Source: JAXGTD01 sp040775095 (lineage in GTDB: Bacteria > Pseudomonadota > Gammaproteobacteria > Chromatiales > Chromatiaceae). From it: a stretch of DNA of 8,904 nucleotides. The translations under genes and the position numbers were made by a program. Location: assembly GCA_040775095.1 (NCBI GenBank), contig JAXGTD010000154.1, positions 1 through 8,904 on the forward strand. The letters run 5' to 3'. Below are positions 1 through 5,795 of this stretch, piece after piece. The notes under the pieces are model-generated. The model had not been told where the DNA came from and made no database searches. It worked only from the letters and a program-made list of their open reading frames with translations. Numbering within the stretch: position 1 is the stretch's first letter; each line of letters begins with the position of its first letter.

Positions 1-55
1 CGGGCTCCTACGGAACACCTTCACCGTACCGCGTAGGAGCCCGCTCGCGGGCGAC
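1..55 (+). repeat. Inverted pair of REP-like palindromes (BIME-like)
   Basis: Positions 1-12 (CGGGCTCCTACG) are the exact reverse complement of 32-43 (CGTAGGAGCCCG). The right-hand copy starts with the head GTAGGAG at 33, continues into a GC-rich hairpin (GCCCGC at 39-44 against GCGGGC at 47-52), and ends in GCGAC at 51-55. A GTAG-type head followed by a GC hairpin is the known form of REP elements, which RAYT-type Y1 transposases recognise. Two copies facing each other resemble a BIME. The left copy is cut by the window edge. The head and the GCGAC tail recur in the repeats near 5298 and 5616, so this looks like a genomic family. No RAYT gene lies in the window. The stretch 56-203 shows no gene I can support. 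Confidence 0.7.
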
Positions 56-203
56 CCGACGCTGTCTATCGGACCGACCGGGCCCAATCCCGCGCCACGC
101 GGCGGCAAAGACCCTGTAAGATGCTGATCCTGCGATGTCGGTGGCGCACGCCCGCGGCCATCGACAGACACGTCATGAACGCATCGTCCGCCGGCCGACG
201 CCC

Positions 204-410
204 ATGTCCAGCCCCAGCCAGATACTCTCTCGCCAGCGCCTGGCCGCCCTGTTCCTGGTCGCGCTGCTGCTTTGGTTCTCGCCCCTGGTGCAGCGCTTCG
301 AGCAGTTTGGACGCTGGCTGGGAATACCGGTGCTTTATCTGTACCTGTTTCTGGTCTGGGCCGCCATCATCGCGGCGGCCGCGCTGATCATCGGGCGCGA
401 TCGTGACTGA
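204..410 (+). CDS. Small two-helix membrane protein coupled to the symporter-kinase (DUF4212/CbrX-like)
   Basis: This gene encodes 68 residues with two hydrophobic segments, at about residues 12-30 and 41-62. A short polar loop (QRFEQFGRWLG) separates them and the charged tail is GRDRD. Its TGA at 408-410 lies inside the start of the next gene, whose GTG is at 403, so the two overlap by 8 bases and translational coupling is likely. The ATG at 204 is preferred because the residues added by the in-frame ATG at 135 are a polar, Arg/His-rich stretch with no membrane character; neither start has a good Shine-Dalgarno. Small two-helix proteins (DUF4212) commonly precede SLC5 symporters, and Pseudomonas has a small gene, cbrX, directly before the CbrA sensor. 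By position and topology this is the counterpart, perhaps an accessory subunit or a translational leader. Family membership is inferred from topology and context, not from a clear motif. Confidence 0.72.
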   Translation: MSSPSQILSRQRLAALFLVALLLWFSPLVQRFEQFGRWLGIPVLYLYLFLVWAAIIAAAALIIGRDRD

Positions 411-3171
411 ACCCGCGACGGGACCAATCACCGCGCCACTGGTGGTTGGCGTGTCGTTCGCCTATCTGGGGCTGCTGTTTGCGATCGCCTGGTGGGCGGA
501 TCGGCGGGCCGCGCAAGGCCGCTCGGTCAGCGCCCATCCGACCATCTACGCGCTGTCCCTGGCGGTGTACTGCACCGCCTGGACCTTCTACGGAAGCGTC
601 GGGCGCGCCGCCTCGGGCGGTCTCGGCTTCCTGCCGATCTACCTCGGGCCGACGCTGATCGCGCTGCTCTGGGGCTCGCTGCTGGTGAAGATGGTCCGGG
701 TGAGCAAGGCGCAGCGCATCACCTCCATCGCCGATTTCATCGCCTCGCGCTATGGCAAGAGCCAGGAGCTCGGAGGCCTGGTGACGGTCATCGCGGTGAT
801 CGGCGTGGTGCCCTACATCTCGCTGCAGCTCAAGGCGATCGCACGCGGCTTCACCATCCTGCTGGAGTATCCCAGGGTTGCGATGCCGGCGATGCCGAGC
901 GGCCCTCTCTGGCAGGACACCGCGTTTGTCGCCGCGCTGCTGCTGGCGGCCTTTACCATCCTGTTTGGCACCCGCCACCTCGATGCGAGCGAACGCCACG
1001 AGGGCATGGTGACCGCGATCGCGTTCGAGTCGATCGTCAAGCTGATCGCGTTCCTGGCGCTGGGCACGTTCGTGACCCTGGGCCTGCTCGGACTCGGCGG
1101 CCCCGGGCTGCCGGTGGCCGCTGGCGATCCGCGTGCCGCGGCGCTGCTCGACCCGGTCCTCATCCCCTACCAGGACTGGTTCGGGATCTCGCTGCTCGCC
1201 GCCCTCGCGGTGATGCTGCTGCCCCGCCAGTTCCAGGTCGCCGTGGTCGAGGCCAGCGACGAGCATCAGATCCGGCGCGCGATCTGGCTCTTCCCGCTGT
1301 ACCTGTTTCTGATCAACCTGTTCGTGATCCCGATCGCACTGGCGGGCCTGCTCACCTTCCCGCAAGGGGGTGTCGAGACCGACACCTACGTGCTAACGCT
1401 GCCAATCGCGTATCAGCAGCCCTGGCTCGCGCTGGCCGTGTTCATCGGCGGCCTGTCGGCGGCCACCGGCATGGTCATCGTCGAGACCATCGCGCTCTCG
1501 ACCATGGTCAGCAACGATCTGGTCCTGCCCGTGCTGCTGCGGCGCTGGAAACAGCGCGCGCTGCAGCCGGACATCGGCGAGCTGTTGCTCCTGATCCGAC
1601 GCGGCGCCATCCTCGCCATCCTGCTGCTCGGCTACCTGTACTACCGGGTCGCGGGCGAGGCCTATGCCCTCATCAGCATCGGGCTGATCAGCTTTACGGC
1701 CATCGCGCAGTTCGCGCCCGGGGTCATCGGCGGCCTGTATTGGCGCGGCGGTACCCGGGAGGGCGCCATCGCCGGGCTGAGCGCCGGTTTCCTGGTCTGG
1801 GTCTACACCCTGCTGCTCCCGTCGTTCGCCAAATCCGGGTGGCTGCCGATGGCCTTCTACGAGAGCGGCCCTTTCGGCATCGACGCCCTGCGCCCGCAGG
1901 CCCTGTTCGGGCTCACCGGATGGAACGAGATCACCCACTGCCTGTTCTGGAGTCTGACGGCCAATGTCGCCAGCTTCGTGCTGGTCTCGTCGCTGCGCGC
2001 GCCCAATGCGGTGGAGGCGGCCCAGGCCAGCGCCTTCGTCGACGCGCTGCGCCGCCGCACGCTCGTTGGCCTGCCGCTGTGGCGTGGCAGTGCCGAGATC
2101 GCCGAGCTGATGCGCCTGTCGCGGCGTTTCCTGGGCCAGGCGCGCACCGACCGGGCCTTCAGCGAATACGCCCGCACCCGCGGCTGCGAGAGCGCCGCCG
2201 CGCTGCCCCCCGATGCGGAGACGGTCGAGTTCGCCGAGAACCTGCTCTCGGGCGCCATCGGCGGCGCCTCGGCCCGCGTCATGGTGGCCTCGGTGACCCA
2301 GGAAGAGGAGCTGGGGCTCGACGAGGTCCTGGATATCCTCGACGAGGCCTCGCAGATCCGCGCCTACAGTCGTGAGCTGGAGCAGAAGTCGCGCGCGCTG
2401 GAGGCCGCCAGTGCCGAGCTGCGCGCGGCCAATCTCCGGCTCCAGGAGCTCGACCATGTGAAAGATGACTTCATGTCCTCGGTGACCCATGAGCTGCGCA
2501 CGCCGCTGTCGGCGATCCGCGCCTTTTCCGAGATCCTCTACGACGATCCGGAGATCGAGCTCGACGAGCGCAAACGCTTCCTCGGCATCCTGGTCAGCGA
2601 GACAGAACGCCTCTCGCGGCTGGTCAACCAGGTGCTCGACCTGGCCAAGATCGAGTCCGGCCATGCCGAATGGCATACCGAGCAGGTGGCACTGCCGGAC
2701 GTCGTCGAGCAGGCCGTCGCGGCCACCGCCAAGCTGACCGAAGGGCGCGGGATCCGCGTCGAGCTGGACCTGAACCCGGCCGGCCAGACCGAGCCGGCAA
2801 CGGTCCTCGCCGATCGCGACCGCCTGGTCCAGGTGATGGTGAATCTGCTCTCCAACGCGGCCAAGTTCGCACCGGCCGAGGACGGCGAGATCCGCATCTG
2901 CCTGCATGCTGGCGAGGGGTGGCAACGCGTCTGCGTCAGCGACAACGGCTCCGGCATCCCCGACGCCGAGCTGGAGCTGGTCTTCGAGAAGTTCCGCCAA
3001 TCCGCCAGCGGTGGCGAGAAGCCCATTGGCACGGGCCTCGGGCTCCCCATCAGCCGACAGATTGTCGAGCACCTGGGCGGGCGGATTTGGGCCGAAGGCG
3101 GCCCCAGAAAAGGTGCTACCCTCTGTTTTGAGCTGCCGACGCACTGCCCCGACAGTGCTGGCGGGTTGTGA
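403..3171 (+). CDS. SLC5 sodium/solute symporter fused to a sensor histidine kinase (CbrA-like)
   Basis: This gene encodes a 922-residue inner-membrane sensor. Residues 1 to about 531 form some 13 transmembrane helices of an SLC5/PutP-like transporter, including the segment GGLSAATGMVIVETIALS. Residues about 540-645 resemble the STAC linker of CbrA-type sensors (FAENLLSGAIGGASARVM at 610-627). A coiled coil follows at about 641-687. The HisKA domain has the H-box SVTHELRTPLSA with phosphoacceptor His696. The ATPase domain has an N-box (Asn814, Asn818), a G1 box (DNGSGIP at 847-853), an F-box near 861-864 and a G2 box (GTGLGL at 876-881), so the kinase looks intact. No PAS domain is visible, unlike CbrA of Pseudomonas, and there is no fused receiver as in some CrbS/MxtR-type relatives. 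It should bind or transport a small solute (histidine and acetate are cues for known relatives) and phosphorylate a response regulator, most simply the one downstream. The ligand cannot be read from sequence. GTG 403 has no strong Shine-Dalgarno, which fits coupling to the upstream gene. Confidence 0.93.
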   Translation: MTEPATGPITAPLVVGVSFAYLGLLFAIAWWADRRAAQGRSVSAHPTIYALSLAVYCTAWTFYGSVGRAASGGLGFLPIYLGPTLIALLWGSLLVKMVRVSKAQRITSIADFIASRYGKSQELGGLVTVIAVIGVVPYISLQLKAIARGFTILLEYPRVAMPAMPSGPLWQDTAFVAALLLAAFTILFGTRHLDASERHEGMVTAIAFESIVKLIAFLALGTFVTLGLLGLGGPGLPVAAGDPRAAALLDPVLIPYQDWFGISLLAALAVMLLPRQFQVAVVEASDEHQIRRAIWLFPLYLFLINLFVIPIALAGLLTFPQGGVETDTYVLTLPIAYQQPWLALAVFIGGLSAATGMVIVETIALSTMVSNDLVLPVLLRRWKQRALQPDIGELLLLIRRGAILAILLLGYLYYRVAGEAYALISIGLISFTAIAQFAPGVIGGLYWRGGTREGAIAGLSAGFLVWVYTLLLPSFAKSGWLPMAFYESGPFGIDALRPQALFGLTGWNEITHCLFWSLTANVASFVLVSSLRAPNAVEAAQASAFVDALRRRTLVGLPLWRGSAEIAELMRLSRRFLGQARTDRAFSEYARTRGCESAAALPPDAETVEFAENLLSGAIGGASARVMVASVTQEEELGLDEVLDILDEASQIRAYSRELEQKSRALEAASAELRAANLRLQELDHVKDDFMSSVTHELRTPLSAIRAFSEILYDDPEIELDERKRFLGILVSETERLSRLVNQVLDLAKIESGHAEWHTEQVALPDVVEQAVAATAKLTEGRGIRVELDLNPAGQTEPATVLADRDRLVQVMVNLLSNAAKFAPAEDGEIRICLHAGEGWQRVCVSDNGSGIPDAELELVFEKFRQSASGGEKPIGTGLGLPISRQIVEHLGGRIWAEGGPRKGATLCFELPTHCPDSAGGL

Positions 3172-3175
3172 CCGC

Positions 3176-3197
3176 GCCGCGACGCACGCTTCGCGGC
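3176..3197 (+). other. Hairpin between kinase and receiver genes
   Basis: A perfect 7-bp inverted repeat, GCCGCGA (3176-3182) and TCGCGGC (3191-3197), with an 8-base loop starts 4 bases after the kinase stop codon. No T-run follows, so it is unlikely to be a Rho-independent terminator. It could protect the upstream mRNA end or change the kinase-to-receiver ratio. In DNA this rich in G+C, such repeats also arise by chance. Confidence 0.35.
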
Positions 3198-3246
3198 AAC
3201 GCGGGCGCTCAGCGGCGCCGCGCCGACGCACCAAAGGCAACCGACC

Positions 3247-3621
3247 ATGACCAAACGTGTCCTGATCATCGACGACGAGCCAAACATCGTCATCTCGCTG
3301 GAGTTTCTGCTGAAGCGAGAGGGGCTGGAGGTACGCGTCGCGCGCGATGGCGAGGCCGGGCTTGAAAAGATCCGGCGGCTGCGCCCGGACCTGGTCGTGC
3401 TCGACGTCATGATGCCCAAGCTCGACGGGTTCGGTGTCATGGAGGCGGTGCGCGCGGACCCCGAGATCGCGGCCACGCGGGTGCTGATGCTCTCCGCCAA
3501 GAGCCGCGAGGCCGAGCAAAAGAAGGGGCTTGCACTCGGCGCCGACGCCTATATGGCCAAACCGTTCTCGACACACGACCTCGTCGACAAGGTCAAGGAA
3601 CTGCTCGGCCCGGAGACATGA
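3247..3621 (+). CDS. Single-domain response regulator (CheY-like receiver)
   Basis: This gene encodes 124 residues that are entirely one receiver domain. The acidic pair is Asp9-Asp10 in VLIIDDEPN, the phosphoacceptor is Asp53 in VVLDVMMPKLDG, the switch residue is Ser83 in VLMLSAKS, and the conserved lysine is Lys105 in MAKPFS. The protein ends at VKELLGPET, so it carries no DNA-binding or enzymatic output domain. It starts 75 bases after the kinase stop, and AAAGG at 3233-3237 is a plausible ribosome site 9 bases before the ATG. It is the obvious candidate to receive phosphate from the upstream kinase. CbrA and CrbS partners (CbrB, CrbR) do carry DNA-binding domains, so the output here must pass through protein contact, perhaps with the downstream nucleotidyltransferase-like protein or by phosphorelay. 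The domain call is firm; pairing and output are inference. Confidence 0.93.
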   Translation: MTKRVLIIDDEPNIVISLEFLLKREGLEVRVARDGEAGLEKIRRLRPDLVVLDVMMPKLDGFGVMEAVRADPEIAATRVLMLSAKSREAEQKKGLALGADAYMAKPFSTHDLVDKVKELLGPET

Positions 3622-3724
3622 GCGTCGGTCCCGGGGCATCTGGCCGACGGCCTCGGCGTCGAACACGCGATGATCGGCGCGTCTCACGACGCGGCGCGCT
3701 CCCAACAGCCAGTCGAGACCCGTG

Positions 3725-5215
3725 ATGAACGATGACGACTTGAAAGACCGCGGCGATGTCGCTGCTCACGCAGGCCCACCGGGCATCGCCGACGCCGGTC
3801 CGGGCCAGCGGCCCCTGCGGCGTCTGGCCAGGCGCACACCGCTGGTGGTGGCGCCAGACACCCGGCTGCGCGAGCTGTTGCACCAGATCAGCCAGGGGCA
3901 GGAGGATGCCGCGGTCGTGGCCGATCCCGACAGCGGCCTGCCGCTGGGCCTGATCACGCTACGCGCGCTGCTGCACGGGATCGGCTTCGAGGAGGCCGGG
4001 CTGGACGAGCCGGTTGCGGCCAGGATGATCGGCGCACCGCTGACGCTGGCCGCCGATGCATCGGCCCACCGCGCCAGGGTGCTGATGGCCAAACGCGGCG
4101 TTCGACACGTGCTGCTCACCGAGCCCGACGGGCGTCTGTGTGGGCTGGTCGACTACGCCGATCTGCTCGGGCTTCGCAGCGACGGTGCCGACGCGCTCAT
4201 CGAGACCATCGCCAGTGCCCGCGACCTGAACGCGATGGCCATCGCGGCCGATCAGGTACGTCGACGCGCCGCCGAGCTATTCCGCGGCGGCATGGCCGTG
4301 GAGGCACTCTGCCAGTGGATGTCGGGCCTGAACGACCTGATCGCGATGCGCATCTGCGAGCTGATCGAGGACGAGCACGACCTCCCCGCCGTCCCCTGGT
4401 GTTGGCTCGCGTTCGGCTCGGAGGGCCGGCTGGAGCAAACCTTCGCCACGGATCAGGACAACGGACTGCTGTTCGTACCGCCTTCGCCCGAGGCCACGGA
4501 GAGCGCCCGCGCCGGATTCCTGCCATTCGCCCAAGCCGTCAACCAGGCCCTGCACCACTGCGGGTTCGAGCGTTGTCGCGGCAACATCATGGCCGGAAAC
4601 CCGCGCTGGTGCCTGAGTGAAGACGAGTGGCGGCAACGCTTCGGCACCTGGCTGCGTGTCCCCGACCCCGATGCGCTGTTGAACGGCAGCATCTTCTTCG
4701 ACTTCCGCCCACTGTACGGGCGCTTCGAGCCGGCCGATCGACTGCGCGCCTGGCTGATCGACGCCGCCCCCAGACACGAACGCTTCTTCCGCGCGCTGGC
4801 CGAGCTGGCACTGAGCGTACCGCCGCCACTTGGCTGGGCCGGCCAGTTCGCGTATGAGCGCAATCGCGACTTCCCACACACCATCGATCTCAAGCTGCGT
4901 GGAGCGCGGCTATTCACCGACGCCGCCCGCCTCTGGGGACTGCAGGCCGGCGCATGGGAGACCGGCACCGCCGACCGGCTGCGTGCCGCCGGCGCCGCCC
5001 GCGGCCGGTCGATCGAAGACACCGCCGCCGAGATCGAGGCCTTCCACCTGATCCAGCGTTTTCGTATCCACCAACAGCTCCAGATCGCCGACCGTGGTGC
5101 CGTCAACCGGGTCGACCCAAACGACCTCAACGAGCTACATCGGCTGATGCTCAAAGAGGCCTTCCGCCAGGCCAAGAAACTCCAACTGCGGCTGCGCCAG
5201 CAATTCGCGCTCTGA
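3725..5215 (+). CDS. CBS-domain DUF294-type putative nucleotidyltransferase
   Basis: This gene encodes 496 residues from ATG 3725; a GTG directly before it at 3722 would add one residue. Two CBS repeats occupy about residues 33-85 and 94-152 and probably bind an adenine nucleotide. They are followed by a DUF294 nucleotidyltransferase core with LAFGSEGRLEQTFATDQDN. Gly231-Ser232 and the metal-binding pair Asp243/Asp245 match the hG[GS]...DxD signature seen in GlnD-like enzymes. The C-terminal half (about 340-490) fits the helical DUF294_C substrate-binding domain. Many relatives begin with a cyclic-nucleotide-binding domain, which is absent here. The protein looks soluble. DUF294/CBS genes often lie beside SLC5 symporter genes, and here one follows a kinase and receiver, which suggests a role in the same signalling or uptake control. 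The substrate is unknown. The gap to the receiver gene is 103 bases and includes a small hairpin (CGCGTC 3678-3683 with GACGCG 3688-3693). No clear Shine-Dalgarno is visible. Confidence 0.88.
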   Translation: MNDDDLKDRGDVAAHAGPPGIADAGPGQRPLRRLARRTPLVVAPDTRLRELLHQISQGQEDAAVVADPDSGLPLGLITLRALLHGIGFEEAGLDEPVAARMIGAPLTLAADASAHRARVLMAKRGVRHVLLTEPDGRLCGLVDYADLLGLRSDGADALIETIASARDLNAMAIAADQVRRRAAELFRGGMAVEALCQWMSGLNDLIAMRICELIEDEHDLPAVPWCWLAFGSEGRLEQTFATDQDNGLLFVPPSPEATESARAGFLPFAQAVNQALHHCGFERCRGNIMAGNPRWCLSEDEWRQRFGTWLRVPDPDALLNGSIFFDFRPLYGRFEPADRLRAWLIDAAPRHERFFRALAELALSVPPPLGWAGQFAYERNRDFPHTIDLKLRGARLFTDAARLWGLQAGAWETGTADRLRAAGAARGRSIEDTAAEIEAFHLIQRFRIHQQLQIADRGAVNRVDPNDLNELHRLMLKEAFRQAKKLQLRLRQQFAL

Positions 5216-5230
5216 CACGGTCAGAAGGGC

Positions 5231-5313
5231 GCTCCCGTACGGGAAAGGCTGCCCTCTTGTGGGAAGGTCTACCCAACTGTGGGAGGGGTGCTCCCTTGTG
5301 GGAGGGGTGCTCC
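5231..5313 (+). repeat. Tandem 19-20 base mini-palindromes
   Basis: Four head-to-tail units occupy 5231-5250, 5251-5270, 5271-5289 and 5290-5308, and a fifth starts with GCTCC at 5309. The last full unit is GCTCCCTTGTGGGAGGGGT; the earlier ones are degenerate copies. Most units pair with themselves (CTCCC with GGGAG around a TTGT loop; TCCCGTACGGGA at 5233-5244 is a full palindrome). Being just after the stop of the DUF294 gene, they may fold in the 3' end of its mRNA. Divergence decreases from left to right, as if the array grew at one end. Confidence 0.7.
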
Positions 5314-5323
5314 GCACCGCGAC
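5278..5323 (+). repeat. 46-base direct repeat, copy 1, ending in a REP-like hairpin
   Basis: These 46 bases are identical to 5596-5641. The right half (5298-5323) has head GTGGGAG, a stem of GGTGC (5306-5310) and GCACC (5314-5318) around TCC, and tail GCGAC. This is the same plan as the REP-like element at 33-55 (GTAGGAG head, GC hairpin, GCGAC tail), which suggests one repeat family with exchanged stem sequences. Confidence 0.75.
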
Positions 5324-5391
5324 CACTACCCCCGAGAAAACGGGCCGGGTGATCGGCGCTTTTCATCAACGACAGCGCCTCCCACCGTCCA

Positions 5392-5484
5392 TGGCACTGG
5401 GTCCCGGCGTCCTGCCGGGACGACGGCATACAAACATTTCCTCCGTGCTCCTCATTCCGGCCCGGATGCCGGAATCCAGGGCCA
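5392..5484. repeat. Inverted pair of hairpin intergenic repeats
   Basis: Two hairpins face each other. The left has TCCCGGC (5402-5408) and GCCGGGA (5414-5420). The right has ATTCCGGC (5454-5461) and GCCGGAAT (5468-5475). The outer flanks also pair: TGGCACTGGGTCCCGGC at 5392-5408 against GCCGGAATCCAGGGCCA at 5468-5484, with 3 mismatches in 17. The unit CTGGATTCCGGC...GCCGGAATGA is a familiar dispersed intergenic motif in proteobacterial genomes. The pair could fold into one large cruciform or a MITE-like unit. No coding content. Confidence 0.65.
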
Positions 5485-5595
5485 GGGATGGCGACCTCGC
5501 AGTCCCCGCTGAGCTTCGGCGCAAATCGCCATCGGTCGCCCGATCGAGCTAGCCCCCTGTAAGAGACCTGCTCCCTGGCCGGCACGCCGCTCCCT

Positions 5596-5641
5596 TGTGG
5601 GAGGGGTGCTCCCTTGTGGGAGGGGTGCTCCGCACCGCGAC
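5596..5641 (+). repeat. 46-base direct repeat, copy 2, ending in a REP-like hairpin
   Basis: This is an exact copy of 5278-5323 in the same orientation. It is preceded by the rest of another complete 19-base unit, so 5589-5607 and 5608-5626 are identical tandem units. The REP-like part is 5616-5641. The two copies enclose 272 bases (5324-5595) that contain the inverted hairpin pair. Identity over 46 bases in a non-coding region suggests recent duplication, gene conversion or repeated insertion. Confidence 0.75.
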
Positions 5642-5654
5642 TTGATCGTCATAA

Positions 5655-5671
5655 CCGATCGACTCGATCGG
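5655..5671. promoter_or_regulatory. Perfect 7-3-7 inverted repeat, possible operator for garB
   Basis: CCGATCG (5655-5661) and CGATCGG (5665-5671) are exact inverted halves around ACT, about 125 bases before the garB start. A weak promoter may overlap it: GATAAC at 5688-5693 as -10, with TCGATC at 5664-5669 as a poor -35 at 18-base spacing. In that case a protein on the repeat would block RNA polymerase. The sequence does not match an OxyR or Fur consensus that I recognise. The symmetry is seen; function is inferred. Confidence 0.4.
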
Positions 5672-5782
5672 AACAATCCATTTTACGGATAACAGAAGGG
5701 ACCCCAAGATATGCCTCAAGCGCGGGGCGACCTGCCCCGGCGACCTTCTTCCTCACCATCCAACCTCTGTTCACTCGATATC

Positions 5783-5787
5783 AGGAG
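5783..5787 (+). promoter_or_regulatory. Ribosome binding site of garB
   Basis: AGGAG lies 8 bases before ATG 5796. It is the clearest Shine-Dalgarno in the window, which fixes the garB start and predicts strong translation, as expected of an abundant peroxidase. Confidence 0.8.
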
Positions 5788-5795
5788 CCAACACC

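Larger units (their letters stand above)
5216..5795. other. Repeat-rich gene-free region upstream of garB
   Basis: About 580 bases hold no protein I would call; the short open frames here lack codon bias and ribosome sites. In order the region contains tandem mini-palindromes (5231-5308), a REP-like hairpin (5298-5323), an inverted pair of hairpin repeats (5392-5484), an 8-bp inverted repeat (GATGGCGA 5487-5494 with TCGCCATC 5526-5533), a second REP-like block (5589-5641), a perfect 7-3-7 inverted repeat (5655-5671), a leader hairpin (CGGGGC 5723-5728 with GCCCCG 5734-5739), and the garB ribosome site. The stretch from about 5642 is less G/C-rich, as expected near a promoter. Confidence 0.7.

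Noticed and set aside
116..122. Possible -10 box TAAGAT for the signalling operon
   Set aside because: The TAAGAT at 117-122 has no matching -35 at suitable spacing and no TGn extension, so I do not call a promoter there.
388..1365. Long antisense open frame opposite the symporter domain
   Set aside because: It is rich in Arg, Gln, Asp, Glu and His with no domain or membrane segments, as expected from the complement of a GC-rich gene. The sense frame has clear SLC5 motifs.
492..2375. 627-codon + strand frame inside the symporter-kinase gene
   Set aside because: Arg/Ala/Pro/Gly-rich translation in a shifted frame of a gene with strong family motifs; no frameshift is needed to explain the real gene.
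1393..3705. 770-codon antisense open frame opposite the kinase and receiver genes
   Set aside because: It spans two recognised genes and their gap, with low-complexity composition and no motif; a product of high G+C.
5231..5641. Possible CRISPR array
   Set aside because: The short palindromic units are directly adjacent with no unique spacers, and no cas gene is present. They fit REP-like and tandem repeats.
5643..5656. FNR-like half site TTGAT upstream of garB
   Set aside because: Only one half (TTGATCGTCATAAC) matches TTGAT-N4-ATCAA; the other has two mismatches, so it is not supported.
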